In this document: positions 53,075 to 63,411 of the stretch, one piece after another
Layout: every line of letters starts with the position of its first letter
Numbering within the stretch: the stretch's first letter is position 1
Assembly: GCF_032842945.2 (NCBI RefSeq)
Contig: NZ_CP146606.1
Span: forward strand, 2,050,501 to 2,114,500
DNA from: Roseovarius sp. W115
GTDB taxonomy: Bacteria; Pseudomonadota; Alphaproteobacteria; Rhodobacterales; Rhodobacteraceae
Length of the DNA stretch: 64,000 bases
Reading direction: 5' to 3'
The notes under the pieces: model-generated
The model's database searches: none
What the model was told of the DNA's origin: nothing
The model's input: the letters and a program-made list of their open reading frames with translations, nothing else
Made by a program: the position numbers and the translations under genes

Positions 53075-53971
53075 ATGCATCGCTTTACACTGCGACAGTT
53101 GGAATACCTGCTGACCTGCATTGACATGCGGTCTGTGGCAGGTGCCGCCGAAAAGCTCAGCGTGTCGCAGCCCACAATTTCCGTGGCCATAACCAAACTT
53201 GAAGAACAGCTTGGAGTGCAGCTGCTTTTGCGTCATCCATCGCGCGGGGTGGCGCCGACGGCCGCGGCAGACAAGATCTTGAATTCAGCCCGCAGTCTTC
53301 TTGCGCATGCTGCGGATCTGGAGCGGCAGACGATGGAGACCGGCAGCCACCTGGAAGGCGAGTTGCGGCTGGGAAGCTTCAGCACTTTGGCTCCGGCGGT
53401 CTTGCCTGGGTTGATACAATCGCTGAGCCAGCAACATCCCGGAATCCAGTTGCGCCTTCGCGAAGGGACACAGGATCAAATGATTGCGGCGCTTCAATCC
53501 GGTCAATTGGATCTGGCGCTGCTCTATGACATCAATTTGCCCGACGACGTTCACACGACCCCGCTTGCAACACGCGCGCCCTACGCGGTGCTTGGGATGA
53601 ACCACCCGCTTGCTCAATGCGAGGAAGTCTCCCTTTGCTATCTGGCGAAGGCCCCATTGATCCTTTTGGACGTCCCGCCCAGCCGGGAGTATTTTTTGGG
53701 GCTATTCCGCAGCGCAGGGCTGGAGCCAAGGATTGCCTACAGTACTCCGTCCATTGAAATGGTGCGCGGCATGGTGGGATGCGGATTGGGATATTCTTTG
53801 CTCGTTACAAGACCCAAAGGCGACACCACGTATGATGGGCATAACCTGGCCATCAGACCGTTGACGGATGATGTCGAATACAGCGCAATGGTCCTCGCGC
53901 GCCTTGCCACGCTGCGGCCCACCCGGCTGATGTCTCGTTTCGAAGAGATTGCGGTGGATTTTGTTCAGTGA
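53075..53971 (+). CDS. LysR-family regulator of the oxygenase operon
   Basis: 298 residues: N-terminal HTH (LRQLEYLLTCIDMRSVAGAAEKLSVSQPTISVAITKLEE) and an effector-binding domain from about residue 90. Divergent from the flavin-reductase gene over 94 bp, the classic arrangement of a LysR regulator and its target. The effector is presumably the pathway substrate. Confidence 0.9.
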   Translation: MHRFTLRQLEYLLTCIDMRSVAGAAEKLSVSQPTISVAITKLEEQLGVQLLLRHPSRGVAPTAAADKILNSARSLLAHAADLERQTMETGSHLEGELRLGSFSTLAPAVLPGLIQSLSQQHPGIQLRLREGTQDQMIAALQSGQLDLALLYDINLPDDVHTTPLATRAPYAVLGMNHPLAQCEEVSLCYLAKAPLILLDVPPSREYFLGLFRSAGLEPRIAYSTPSIEMVRGMVGCGLGYSLLVTRPKGDTTYDGHNLAIRPLTDDVEYSAMVLARLATLRPTRLMSRFEEIAVDFVQ

Positions 53972-54117
53972 TGCAAGTCGTGCGGTAGGGTTCATTCAAC
54001 AAGAAGACGCGTCTGTGTGATGTTTATCAGGGACTTTACTGCAGTTGAACGCCATCGCGCGGCTCTTGGGGCTCTTCCGCCTCAGGCTCAAAACGACCGT
54101 TCACATTTACGATTGTT

Positions 54118-55152
54118 CTAAGGGTAGAGGGCCCTCGCGTTGGCGAACGAGAGGAGCTTTCTGGTATCTTCATCCCAGAGATGGAGCCGGGCATTGGCGA
54201 GGCTTTCGCGGATCGTCATACGGTTGCTTTTGGCCAGCGCATCATGGTCGCGGAGAACTTCCGGCAATCGATAGAACGGAATGCGGCTGTAGAGGTGATG
54301 CACGTGATGAATCCCAATATTGGCAGTGAACCATTGCAGCACAGGAGGCATTATGTAATGCGAACTTCCCTGCAACGCGGCCTCATGTAGTTGCCAATCG
54401 CCGTCAGCTTCCCAATGGGTGGTCTCAAATTGGTGCTGAACATAGAAAAGCCATACACCAGCCGTGGCAGCCAGCAGCGTAGATGGCAGAAAAATCAACA
54501 GGATTGGCATGAGGCCACCGAAGTACACGATGATGGCCAACCCAACGAAAATACCCGTATTCGTGCACATGGCACTGAGCCAGTATTTACCAATGGCCAT
54601 GAAACCTAACGGTATACGGTTCCGGACAAGGAACAGATAGCCTGGTCCCAAGCCGAATAGGATGATCGGGTTGCGGTAGAGCCGGTACACCAGACGGTTC
54701 ATCGGTGAGAGGTCGCGATATTCCGCCACGGTGAGCGTGTTGATGTCGCCTATGCCGCGACAACCCAGGTTGCCGGATGAACTATGATGGATGGAGTGCG
54801 AGCGCCGCCAAACGTCATAAGGTGTCAGCGTGAGAACTCCAATCACCCGCCCAAGCCAATCACTGACGTTACGGTTCTTGAAGAACGCACCATGGCCGCA
54901 GTCATGTTGGATGGCGAACAGGCGCAAAAGGAAAGCCGCATTGAAAAGCGAAATGGCGAGCGTCAGCCAATAACTGTAGGACAGTGACCACCAAGCGAGA
55001 ACCCAAAATAAAACAAATGGGCCAATGGTGATGCAGAGTTCGATGCAACTGCGCAGGCTGCTGGGCTCACGGTATTCAGCAAGTATGCTAACCCAGTCCT
55101 TTGCCTCCCGAGTACCAGGATCTATCTCACAATCGACTGGAGCAATGGTCAT
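54118..55152 (-). CDS. fatty acid desaturase family protein
   Basis: 344-residue membrane di-iron desaturase: HDCGH (box 1), HSIHH (box 2) and HHVHH (box 3), the three-histidine-box pattern of acyl-lipid desaturases, with helices between. Substrate may be a membrane fatty acid, enabling fluidity control. Monocistronic and somewhat lower in GC than neighbours; possible acquisition. Confidence 0.88.
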   Translation of the reverse strand: MTIAPVDCEIDPGTREAKDWVSILAEYREPSSLRSCIELCITIGPFVLFWVLAWWSLSYSYWLTLAISLFNAAFLLRLFAIQHDCGHGAFFKNRNVSDWLGRVIGVLTLTPYDVWRRSHSIHHSSSGNLGCRGIGDINTLTVAEYRDLSPMNRLVYRLYRNPIILFGLGPGYLFLVRNRIPLGFMAIGKYWLSAMCTNTGIFVGLAIIVYFGGLMPILLIFLPSTLLAATAGVWLFYVQHQFETTHWEADGDWQLHEAALQGSSHYIMPPVLQWFTANIGIHHVHHLYSRIPFYRLPEVLRDHDALAKSNRMTIRESLANARLHLWDEDTRKLLSFANARALYP

Positions 55153-55466
55153 TGGCCCGTATTCCTTGTTTTTTTGATATCATTGTTAAACGATTTGTGC
55201 GGACTGGGAAATGGCGGAAACGGTCTCATATCCAATCAACCGAAAAGTTCATTGGGAAAACCGGGTCATTTAAGAGAATGAATTTCAGCTTTGCGGATAA
55301 AGTGGGTTCCGAGCGTCCTCGCGAGGCTTTTTGGCTAAAATAGCTTTGAGCTCAAACCCGCCGTTTGATGGCCAATGTCGGAATCGTAGGATGCACGCCC
55401 CCTAAACAGGCAAACAAAAAGCCCCGCTTAATTGGGCGGGGCTTTCAAAATCACATATGCAAGACC
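55153..55466. other. intergenic stretch before the desaturase gene
   Basis: About 314 bp with a T-rich part near 55165-55190 (start side of the desaturase gene on the minus strand) and the rpmB terminator at its right side. Nothing else recognisable. Confidence 0.4.
55418..55445 (-). terminator. intrinsic terminator of rpmB
   Basis: AAAGCCCCGC (55418-55427) and GCGGGGCTTT (55436-55445) form a 10-bp stem with an 8-base loop; on the minus strand the stem ends in TTTTTG. It lies 21 bp after the rpmB stop. Confidence 0.85.
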
Positions 55467-55757
55467 TCAGGCGTTCGCGGCCTGCGCTTTGGCGATTTCT
55501 TTTTTCACTTTGAGCGCGCGGTCCGAGAGTTCGGAGTCCTTGGCTTTGGCCAAAAACGCGTCGAGGCCGCCGCGATGGTCTACGCTGCGCAGAGCCGCAG
55601 CTGAGATCCGCAGTTTGATGCCACGGCCGAGCGTTTCGGACTGCAGCGTCGTATCGTTCAGGTTCGGCAGGTAACGGCGCCGGGTCTTGTTGTTTGCGTG
55701 GCTCGAGTTGTTGCCAACCATCGGGCCTTTTCCGGTCAGTTCGCAGCGGCGCGACAT
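55467..55757 (-). CDS. rpmB: 50S ribosomal protein L28
   Basis: 96-residue ribosomal protein. [33 protein letters not shown] is the diagnostic start. C-terminal extension rich in Ala and Lys is normal in alphaproteobacteria. Strong own terminator downstream; divergent from rpoZ over about 300 bp. Confidence 0.96.
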   Translation of the reverse strand: MSRRCELTGKGPMVGNNSSHANNKTRRRYLPNLNDTTLQSETLGRGIKLRISAAALRSVDHRGGLDAFLAKAKDSELSDRALKVKKEIAKAQAANA

Positions 55758-56060
55758 GGGTTTATCCTCGTGTTGGGCGGGCGATGTGCCGCCTTCTCAA
55801 TACAAATGGGCACCGCCCCTGGCAGCGCCCCAAATTCCGTTGGGCGTCTTTACGGTCAAAGACCTGAGGCGTCAAGGGATTCGGGTGTCTTTCCTTACGG
55901 GAAATACTGCCATACGGGCGAGCTGTCCCGATTTGCTGTGTTTCATGGGGAAAATAGGCGCGAGATCCGCGGCGGACAGGCGCAAATCTGTGCTTGTAAA
56001 CATATGCCATAGTCTTTAGGTACAGGGCTTCTTGAGACATTTGCCCAATTCGGAGGTCAT
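55758..56060. other. divergent promoter region between rpmB and rpoZ
   Basis: About 300 bp without a gene; must contain both promoters. No motif stands out. The rpoZ ribosome site GGAGG is at its right end. Confidence 0.4.
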
Positions 56061-56414
56061 ATGGCCCGCGTCACAACAGAAGATTGCGTTGATAAGGTCC
56101 CGAACCGGTTTGATCTGGTCATGCTGGCGGCTCATCGTGCGCGTGAGATTTCCGCTGGCTCTCCGATCACTGTGGATCGTGACAATGACAAGAACCCGGT
56201 TGTGGCCCTGCGCGAGATCGCAGAAGAGACCCAGCCGGCGGATGACCTGCGGGAACGTCTGATTGAATCGAACCAGAACCAGATCGAAGTGGACGAGCCT
56301 GAAGAGGACTCGATGGCGCTTTTGATGGGGGATGAGGCCGAGAAGCCCGCCGAAGATGATATGTCCGAAGAAAAACTGCTTCGGGCGTTGATGGAGGCGC
56401 AGGGGCAGGGCTAA
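56061..56414 (+). CDS. rpoZ: DNA-directed RNA polymerase subunit omega
   Basis: 117 residues, [35 protein letters not shown] being the conserved omega core that clamps the beta-prime subunit; it is followed by a normal variable acidic tail. Located directly before spoT, the same pair as in many proteobacteria, and relevant because ppGpp binds at the omega interface. Confidence 0.96.
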   Translation: MARVTTEDCVDKVPNRFDLVMLAAHRAREISAGSPITVDRDNDKNPVVALREIAEETQPADDLRERLIESNQNQIEVDEPEEDSMALLMGDEAEKPAEDDMSEEKLLRALMEAQGQG

Positions 56415-56450
56415 GCCCCGCGCGCACCCTGCCTGGGGAAGCGGAGCGCA

Positions 56451-58601
56451 ATGATTGCTGCCGATAACCTGATTGATCTGGTTCGCGCCTATAACCCCAA
56501 AACCGACGAAAACTTGATTCGCGATGCCTTTGAGTTTGGCCGCGACATGCATGAGGGGCAGTACCGGCATTCCGGTGAGCCGTATTTCACGCATCCTGTG
56601 TCTGTCGCCGCCATATTGGCCGAACAGCGGCTTGATGATGCAACGATTGTCACGGCGCTTTTGCATGACACGATTGAAGATACGCGCGCCTCGTTTGATA
56701 TCGTGGCGCAGCGCTTTGGCCGGGAAGTGGCCGATCTTGTGGATGGCGTCACGAAACTGACCAATCTGCAGCTGTCGAGCACGGAAACCCAGCAGGCTGA
56801 AAACTTTCGCAAGCTTTTTATGGCGATGTCGAAAGATCTGCGTGTCATTCTGGTGAAGGTCGCTGACCGTTTGCATAACATGCGCACGATCCGGGCCATG
56901 CGTCCGGAAAAACAGCTCAAGAAAGCGCGCGAGACTATGGATATCTATGCGCCTCTGGCAGGGCGTATGGGCATGCAATGGATGCGCGAAGAGCTAGAGG
57001 ATCTGGCGTTTCGGGTGATCAATCCTGAGGCACGGGCCTCGATCATGCGGCGGTTTATCACGCTTCAGAAGGAAGCAGGCGATGTGATCGAGAGGATCAC
57101 CGGAGATATGCGCGCAGAGCTGCAGGGCGCAGGGCTGGAAGCCGATATTCTGGGGCGGGCAAAAAAACCCTACTCAATCTGGCGCAAGATGCAGGAAAAG
57201 GAGATGGGCTTTTCCCGGCTGAGCGATATTTACGGGTTTCGCGTGGTCACTGGGTCGGAAGAGGATTGTTATCGCCTGCTCGGCGTCATTCACCGCCGCT
57301 GGCGCGCGGTGCCGGGGCGGTTCAAGGACTATATCAGCCAGCCTAAGTCAAACGGATATCGGTCTATTCACACCACGGTTTCCGGACGGGACGGCAAGCT
57401 CGTCGAGGTGCAGGTACGCACGCGGCAGATGCATGAAGTGGCCGAGACCGGTGTTGCGGCGCATTGGTCCTATAAGGATGGTGAGCGGGCGGAGAATCCG
57501 TTTGCGGTGGATCCGGCGAAATGGATCTCATCCCTGACTGAACAGTTTGATGCCGAGGAAGACCACGAGGATTTCCTCGAAGCGGTCAAGCTTGAGATGT
57601 ATTCGGACCAGGTATTCTGCTTCACGCCCAAGGGGGATGTGATCAAGCTACCGCGGGGCGCAACCCCGATTGATTTTGCCTATGCGATCCACACGCGAAT
57701 TGGCAATGCCTGTGTCGGGGCCAAAGTGGACGGGATGCGCGTGCCGCTTTGGACGCGGATCAAGAACGGACAGTCGGTCGATGTCATCACCGCGGACGGG
57801 CAGACGCCACAGGCGACATGGCTGGATATCGCGACCACCGGCAAGGCGCGTGCTGCGATCCGGCGGGCCCTACGTGAGCTGGACCGGGATCGCTATATCA
57901 GGCTTGGGCGCGAGTTGGCGCGCGCTGCCTTTGAGCATGTGGGCAAGAAGCCTACGGACAAGGCATTGGAACGGGCGGCCAAGACGCTTCGTTTGAAAAA
58001 CCACGATGAGGTTCTGGCGCGGCTGGGCAGTGCAGAATTGACGGCTCAACAAGTTTTGAACGCGGTTTATCCCGACTTGTCGCCGGGTACTGGCGCCGAA
58101 GTGCGCTGGGATCGTGCGGTGATCGGTCTTGCCCCGGATCAGCGATTTGATCGCGCACCCTGTTGTCAGCCTTTGCCTGGGGAACGCATTGTCGGGATCA
58201 CCTATCGTGGCAAGGGTGTTGTCGTGCATGCCATTGACTGTGCAACGCTGCAGTCTTTTGAAGAACAACCGGAACGCTGGGTGGACCTGCATTGGCATGG
58301 CGGACGACATCCGGCGGTTTATGATGTCACGCTGGATGTCACGATTGGCAACGATGCGGGTGTACTTGGGCGGATTTGCACATTGATTGGAGAGCAGAAG
58401 GCCAATATCTCTGACTTGACGTTCATAGATCGAAAACCGGATTTTTACCGGCTGATGGTTGACGTCGAACTGAGAGATGCAGAACACCTGCATGGGGTGA
58501 TTTCTGTTGTGGAAGCTGAGAGCGATGTGGCCGCGGTTGAGCGGTTCAGGGATGTCGCACTTGGTTTGGGCAATGGGTCTGAGCCTGGAAAGAACGAGTA
58601 A
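56451..58601 (+). CDS. spoT: bifunctional (p)ppGpp synthetase/hydrolase (RelA/SpoT homologue)
   Basis: 716 residues with all four RSH parts: HD hydrolase (H72-D73 in LLHDTIEDT), synthetase (YGFRVVTGSEEDCYRLLGVIH and KSNGYRSIHTTV), TGS (about 390-450, FCFTPKGDVIKLPRGATPIDFAYAIHT) and a C-terminal ACT domain (about 640-710). The only RSH of many alphaproteobacteria, making and breaking the alarmone. GGAG 4 nt before the ATG; 36 bp after rpoZ. Confidence 0.96.
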   Translation: MIAADNLIDLVRAYNPKTDENLIRDAFEFGRDMHEGQYRHSGEPYFTHPVSVAAILAEQRLDDATIVTALLHDTIEDTRASFDIVAQRFGREVADLVDGVTKLTNLQLSSTETQQAENFRKLFMAMSKDLRVILVKVADRLHNMRTIRAMRPEKQLKKARETMDIYAPLAGRMGMQWMREELEDLAFRVINPEARASIMRRFITLQKEAGDVIERITGDMRAELQGAGLEADILGRAKKPYSIWRKMQEKEMGFSRLSDIYGFRVVTGSEEDCYRLLGVIHRRWRAVPGRFKDYISQPKSNGYRSIHTTVSGRDGKLVEVQVRTRQMHEVAETGVAAHWSYKDGERAENPFAVDPAKWISSLTEQFDAEEDHEDFLEAVKLEMYSDQVFCFTPKGDVIKLPRGATPIDFAYAIHTRIGNACVGAKVDGMRVPLWTRIKNGQSVDVITADGQTPQATWLDIATTGKARAAIRRALRELDRDRYIRLGRELARAAFEHVGKKPTDKALERAAKTLRLKNHDEVLARLGSAELTAQQVLNAVYPDLSPGTGAEVRWDRAVIGLAPDQRFDRAPCCQPLPGERIVGITYRGKGVVVHAIDCATLQSFEEQPERWVDLHWHGGRHPAVYDVTLDVTIGNDAGVLGRICTLIGEQKANISDLTFIDRKPDFYRLMVDVELRDAEHLHGVISVVEAESDVAAVERFRDVALGLGNGSEPGKNE

Positions 58602-58616
58602 CAGGAGCCGCTTCCA

Positions 58617-59306
58617 GTGGTCTTTAAGCGCCGAGACAAGCTGCCCTGGTGGAAGGCCACATTGCAATTTCTGTGGCCCAAGAGCGGTTGGTCGCGCGCT
58701 TTCCAATATGTCAAACATCGGGTTCGTCGCTTGCCAGACCCACCTCACAGGATCGCGCGTGGAATTTTTGCGGGCGTCTTTGTCACTTTTTCTCCCTTCT
58801 TTGGGCTGCACTTCTTTCTGGCTGCCGGGTTGGCGTGGATTATGCGGGGCAATATCGTTGCGTCGCTCTTGGCGACGTTTGTCGGCAATCCGGTCACGTT
58901 TCTGGCGATTGGCGCATCGTCGTTGCAAACCGGATATTTCCTCTTGGGGATCCGCAATGTGCCAGAGTTCCACGAGCACGGTACTTTGGGGACAAAGTTT
59001 GTCGATGCGGGGCGAGATCTGAAAGACAATATTTGGGCGATGTTTACTGAGGCGCGCGCGGATTGGACGCGGCTTGATATTTTCTATGACGAGGTGTTTT
59101 TTCCGTACATGGTGGGTGGGGTTATTCCAGGCCTTATATCAGGAATTATTGCTTATTATCTGAGCCTTCCGGTTATTCAGGCCTATCAGAACCGTCGCAA
59201 AGGGCGGCTTAAGGCAAAACTAGACGCCTTTAAGGAAAAAGCAGCTGAGAAGAAGGTGAAATCCAAGGCTAAGGACAGCGGTGTGTCGGGTGGGCCAAAC
59301 GTTTGA
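58617..59306 (+). CDS. DUF2062 membrane protein
   Basis: 229 residues with helices at about 50-100 and 160-185, and the family segment HRIARGIFAGVFVTFSPFFGLHFFLAAGLAW. Basic C-terminal tail (KAAEKKVKSKAKDSG). Function unknown. GTG start with AGGAG upstream, 15 bp after spoT. Confidence 0.88.
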   Translation: MVFKRRDKLPWWKATLQFLWPKSGWSRAFQYVKHRVRRLPDPPHRIARGIFAGVFVTFSPFFGLHFFLAAGLAWIMRGNIVASLLATFVGNPVTFLAIGASSLQTGYFLLGIRNVPEFHEHGTLGTKFVDAGRDLKDNIWAMFTEARADWTRLDIFYDEVFFPYMVGGVIPGLISGIIAYYLSLPVIQAYQNRRKGRLKAKLDAFKEKAAEKKVKSKAKDSGVSGGPNV

Positions 59307-59405
59307 AGATATAGAAATGCTTGCTTGAGTGCGCTTTCGGCTGACGCCTGAACAAAATCGCACTAGATTTGGTATTGAATTGAGACTCAAGCCAAGGAGA
59401 GCGCC

Positions 59406-60176
59406 ATGTCTGCCGTTGGAGCGTTGCGTTTAGGTGTGAACATTGACCATGTCGCCACAGTGCGGAATGCCCGCGGTGGGGATTATCCCGATCCGATCCG
59501 TGCCGCAAAGCTGGCAGAAGAGGCCGGGGCAGACGGGATCACGGCGCATTTGCGCGAAGATCGGCGACATATCTCGGATGCGGATATTGACGGTCTGATG
59601 GCTGCGCTGGACGTGCCGCTCAATTTTGAGATGGCGGCAACCGATGAGATGCAGGCGATTGCCCTGCGTCACAAACCGCATGCGGTGTGCATTGTGCCCG
59701 AAAAGCGAGAAGAGCGCACCACGGAAGGCGGGCTGGAAGTGGCGCGCGAGGAAAACAAGCTGGCGCACTTCATTGGGCCTTTGCGCGAGGCCGGGTGCCG
59801 GGTTTCGATCTTTATCGCGGCGGATTCCAAGCAGATTGATGCGGCAAACCGAATAGGAGCGCAGGTGATTGAATTGCATACTGGCGCCTATTGCGATGCC
59901 CATTCTGAGGGGCGCTTTGAAGAACGCGACGCAGAGCTTAAAAGCCTGCGGGAAATGTCGGCTTATGCGCATTCGCTTGGGCTTGAAGTGCATGCCGGGC
60001 ATGGCCTGACCTATGAAACCGTTGCGCCCGTGGCGGCGTTTCCCGAAGTGATGGAACTCAATATCGGGCATTTCATTATTGGTGAGGCGATTTACCGTGG
60101 TCTGGCGCCCGCAATCCTCGAAATGCGCAGGATCATGGATGAAGCGCGGGGCGAGCCGCTTAGGCCTGCGGGATGA
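59406..60176 (+). CDS. pdxJ: pyridoxine 5'-phosphate synthase
   Basis: Final ring closure in DXP-dependent vitamin B6 synthesis. 256 residues; [43 protein letters not shown] and [11 protein letters not shown] are the signature blocks. In the spoT-lepB run; stop overlaps the next gene by 4 bp. Confidence 0.96.
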   Translation: MSAVGALRLGVNIDHVATVRNARGGDYPDPIRAAKLAEEAGADGITAHLREDRRHISDADIDGLMAALDVPLNFEMAATDEMQAIALRHKPHAVCIVPEKREERTTEGGLEVAREENKLAHFIGPLREAGCRVSIFIAADSKQIDAANRIGAQVIELHTGAYCDAHSEGRFEERDAELKSLREMSAYAHSLGLEVHAGHGLTYETVAPVAAFPEVMELNIGHFIIGEAIYRGLAPAILEMRRIMDEARGEPLRPAG

Positions 60177-60610
60177 GCTGGCTGCGCTATGCGCTGGTGT
60201 TTCTGGCCGTGGCCATTGGCGTCGCGCAACTGGTGCTTTGGCTGAACGCGGAGCAAGGCACGACATTGGGGTCAGCCGCGCAGTTGATGGTGCCTGCGAT
60301 GATTGCAGCCCTGGTTGAGGGGCAACAGGTGGCCAAACAGCAAAGACTTGTGCCGCGCGGTGCGCAGGCATGGCAGTTTGCAATTGTCGCGACAGGTGTG
60401 GCCTTAACGCTGAACTTGGCGTTGGTCTATTCTGGCCCAGCGGTCGCGCCGGAGTTTGCCAAGCTGGCCATCGCGCCGGTTCTGTCCAAGCAGTTTTTGA
60501 TCCTTCTGGGCCTTTATGCGCTGGGCTATCTCATTGCCAATCGGTTTTTCTATTCATTGGGGGCAGGCAATCAACTGAGCCTGATGAAGAACCGGGACGA
60601 GGCGGAGTGA
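60173..60610 (+). CDS. ABZJ_00895-type small membrane protein
   Basis: 145 residues with four hydrophobic segments, the ABZJ family pattern ([14 protein letters not shown]). Function unknown. Coupled to pdxJ by a 4-bp overlap. Confidence 0.8.
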   Translation: MSWLRYALVFLAVAIGVAQLVLWLNAEQGTTLGSAAQLMVPAMIAALVEGQQVAKQQRLVPRGAQAWQFAIVATGVALTLNLALVYSGPAVAPEFAKLAIAPVLSKQFLILLGLYALGYLIANRFFYSLGAGNQLSLMKNRDEAE

Positions 60611-60626
60611 ACAAGGTGCTGCGGCC

Positions 60627-62051
60627 TTGAACATCCGTTGGGGCAGATGGCGTTTGGCCGGGGCGCTCGTTCTGTTGATCTGGAGCGTTTGGACCCTTGA
60701 GCAGGCGCGATCCGGCGTCAGCATTGAAGAGACGATGATTGGGCAGACACCCGTAACGGTGATGCAAGGAGAGGTGGATGCCCCCGCAGTTGTTGTGGCG
60801 CATGGGTTTGCTGGCTCGCGGCAGATGATGCAGGGCTATTCGCTATTGCTGGCGCAGGCTGGATACCGGGTATTCGCCTTTGATTTTGAAGGTCATGGCC
60901 AGCATCCGGTGCCAATGTCTGGGGATGTGAATGCAATTGAGGGTACGACGCGGCTGTTGATGAAACAGACGCAGGAGGTCGTGGCGGCTGCGCGGCAGGG
61001 GGATGCGCCGATCGCCTTGCTCGGGCACTCCATGGCGACCGACATCCTCATTCGTGTAGCTTTAGAGACAGACGGGATTGGGCCGCTTGTTTTGCTATCT
61101 GCCTTTTCGAAAGCAGTGACTGCGGACATGCCGCGCGACATGCTTTTAATAACCGGGGCGTGGGAGCCCGGTCTGCGGGAGTTTGCCCTGGAAACTGCAG
61201 CGGAGGCGACGCCAGCTGCCAATCGGGGAGCCTTTGTCGCGCCGGCGGTCGAGCATGTCTCTATCCTTCATTCCCGCGCCGGGCGAGAGGCCGCGCTGAG
61301 ATGGATGAATGCATTTTACCAGCGTGATGAGGTGCCCTTCGTTAAACAGACAGGCTGGTCATTGATGGGGGTACTGGCGGCTATTACTCTGCTTTTCCCG
61401 GCCATTGCAAAGCTCGTACCGGTCAGGACTGTCGTGCCAGAACCTGTAAGCTGGCGCCTGTTTACCTTGGCCGCGATCCTCCCGGCGCTGTTCACTCCGC
61501 TTATTGCATCGGTGATCGGCATAAAAGTCCTGCCGGTTCTGGTCGCAGATCACCTCATGGTTCATCTGCTGGTCTTCGGAGCGTTGCAGCTGGCGGTTTT
61601 ATTTTGGTTCAATCGGCGCATTGAGAGGCCCAGCGTTGTCGGGGCGGCGTTGCTTCTTTTCTGGACAATAGTCGTTTTTGGGTTTGCGCTGGATCGTTAC
61701 GGCGCAAGCTTTTGGCCCACATCGGAGCGTTGGGGGATTATCGCGGTTCTGACACTGGGCGCGGTGCCCTTCATGCTGGCGGACGCAACGCTCACGTTCG
61801 GCGTCACATTGGTTCAGCGTATTTTCGCGCGTGCGGCGTTTCTAGCGTCATTGGGCATTGCGGTGGCTCTAGATTTTGAAGCGCTTTTCTTTCTTATCAT
61901 GATCGCGCCGGTCATTGTTCTGTTTTACCTCAGTTTTGGGTATATGGGCCGGGTAAGTGCGCTTCGGTCCGGGCCAACCGGCGCGGGTTTCGCACTCGGG
62001 CTGGCACTGGCCTGGGCGATTGGGGTCAGTTTTCCGCTCTTTGCGGCGTAA
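60627..62051 (+). CDS. alpha/beta hydrolase fused to a polytopic membrane domain
   Basis: 474 residues. After one N-terminal helix an alpha/beta-hydrolase domain (about 45-240) shows GHSM (nucleophile in LLGHSMATDILIR) and oxyanion region HGFAGSRQMM; then about seven membrane helices (250-474). TTG start 60627 with AAGGTG upstream. The fused membrane part lacks similarity I can name. Neighbouring genes are housekeeping. Confidence 0.8.
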   Translation: MNIRWGRWRLAGALVLLIWSVWTLEQARSGVSIEETMIGQTPVTVMQGEVDAPAVVVAHGFAGSRQMMQGYSLLLAQAGYRVFAFDFEGHGQHPVPMSGDVNAIEGTTRLLMKQTQEVVAAARQGDAPIALLGHSMATDILIRVALETDGIGPLVLLSAFSKAVTADMPRDMLLITGAWEPGLREFALETAAEATPAANRGAFVAPAVEHVSILHSRAGREAALRWMNAFYQRDEVPFVKQTGWSLMGVLAAITLLFPAIAKLVPVRTVVPEPVSWRLFTLAAILPALFTPLIASVIGIKVLPVLVADHLMVHLLVFGALQLAVLFWFNRRIERPSVVGAALLLFWTIVVFGFALDRYGASFWPTSERWGIIAVLTLGAVPFMLADATLTFGVTLVQRIFARAAFLASLGIAVALDFEALFFLIMIAPVIVLFYLSFGYMGRVSALRSGPTGAGFALGLALAWAIGVSFPLFAA

Positions 62052-62060
62052 GGGGAAGAG

Positions 62061-62474
62061 ATGATTTTAGGTGTGGGCACGGACCTGGCGAATATCGAGC
62101 GTATCACCGGCACGCTGGAGCGTTTTGGTGACCGATTTCGCAACCGTGTGTTTACGGATACTGAACAGGCCAAAGCCGAACGGCGCAAGGATGTGGCAGG
62201 CACCTATGCCAAGCGTTGGGCCGCGAAGGAGGCATGCTCGAAGGCATTGGGCACAGGGCTTCGCATGGGGATTTCCTGGAAAGATATGTCGGTTGAAAAC
62301 CTTGAGACAGGGCAGCCAGTGATGAGTGTCACAGGCTGGGCGGCCGAACGATTGGCGCAGATGACGCCACCGGGGCACGAAGCGACCATTCATGTGAGCC
62401 TGACCGATGATCACCCTTGGGCGCAGGCTTTTGTTGTGATCGAATCAAAACCTAAGAACATTGAACAGCCATAA
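62061..62474 (+). CDS. acpS: holo-[acyl-carrier-protein] synthase
   Basis: Transfers phosphopantetheine to ACP. 137 residues with [12 protein letters not shown] (D8) and [13 protein letters not shown] (E57), the metal-binding motifs. Follows the hydrolase gene after 9 bp. Confidence 0.96.
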   Translation: MILGVGTDLANIERITGTLERFGDRFRNRVFTDTEQAKAERRKDVAGTYAKRWAAKEACSKALGTGLRMGISWKDMSVENLETGQPVMSVTGWAAERLAQMTPPGHEATIHVSLTDDHPWAQAFVVIESKPKNIEQP

Positions 62475-62580
62475 GACAGGTGCAGAAAACGCAGGATTGT
62501 GAAGCGACAAACCCGTGCTCTGCGCCTTGACACCCCCGCGTCCGCCCCGCATGTAGCCCAAAGAGGCATTGGAGACAGGC

Positions 62581-63411
62581 ATGGCCAGTGAAGCCAAGAA
62601 ATCGAGCGCGATCTGGGAAACCGTCAAGACCGTTTTTTGGGCGCTGGTGGTTGCGGGGATATTCCGCACGATCTTCTTTCAGCCGTTCTGGATTCCGTCA
62701 GGATCGATGAAAGACACGCTGCTGATCGGCGACTTCCTTTTCGTAAACAAGATGGCCTATGGGTACTCTTACGCCTCTTGCCCAAATATCCGCCTGGGTG
62801 CGATCAACGTTGATGCGCAAAAACTATGCGCGTTTCTGGACGGGGACAACACCAGGCTCTGGGGTGACGAGCCAGAACGCGGTGATATCATTGTGTTCCG
62901 CCATTCGGTGCATGGCACGGATTTCATCAAGCGTGTGGTCGGGCTTCCGGGTGACAAGATCCAGATGAAAGACGGGCGGCTGATCATTAATGATGAGGTT
63001 CTACCGATTGAGGATGCCGGCGTTTTCCAGGAGGTGATGGAGCGTCAGGGGCCACTTCGCCGGACGCCGCAATGTGCCAATGGAGCTGTCGGGTTTGGGG
63101 CGATATGCGATAAACCGCGGTTCGTTGAAACCCTGCCAAACGGGCACAAGCACAACATTTTGAACATCGCCAACCAGCGGTACGACAATACGGGTGTCTT
63201 TGTTGTGCCCGAGGGTCACTATTTCTTCATGGGTGACAATCGTGACAACTCCACAGACTCGCGCGCACCGCTGACAGCGCAGGGTGTGGGGTACGTGCCA
63301 TTTGAAAACCTGATCGGGCGTGCAGACCGGGTGATTTTCTCGTCGGCAGGACGCTCGATGCTGTTTTTCTGGACCTGGCGTGGAGATCGTTTTTTCGAGA
63401 AGCTGGAATGA
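62581..63411 (+). CDS. lepB: signal peptidase I
   Basis: 276 residues from ATG 62581 (GGAG 6 nt upstream). Membrane helix at about 15-35, catalytic S42 in PSGSMKDTL, general-base K117 in [11 protein letters not shown], and [11 protein letters not shown]. Cuts signal peptides in the periplasm. ATGA overlap with rnc. Confidence 0.96.
   Translation: MASEAKKSSAIWETVKTVFWALVVAGIFRTIFFQPFWIPSGSMKDTLLIGDFLFVNKMAYGYSYASCPNIRLGAINVDAQKLCAFLDGDNTRLWGDEPERGDIIVFRHSVHGTDFIKRVVGLPGDKIQMKDGRLIINDEVLPIEDAGVFQEVMERQGPLRRTPQCANGAVGFGAICDKPRFVETLPNGHKHNILNIANQRYDNTGVFVVPEGHYFFMGDNRDNSTDSRAPLTAQGVGYVPFENLIGRADRVIFSSAGRSMLFFWTWRGDRFFEKLE

Noticed and set aside
56016..56978. 320-residue minus-strand frame across rpoZ and spoT
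   Set aside because: His/Arg/Phe-rich shadow of high-GC coding DNA, no similarity.
57870..58979. 369-residue minus-strand frame across the 3' end of spoT and DUF2062
   Set aside because: Antisense to two clear genes; Arg/Gln/His-rich composition and no family match.
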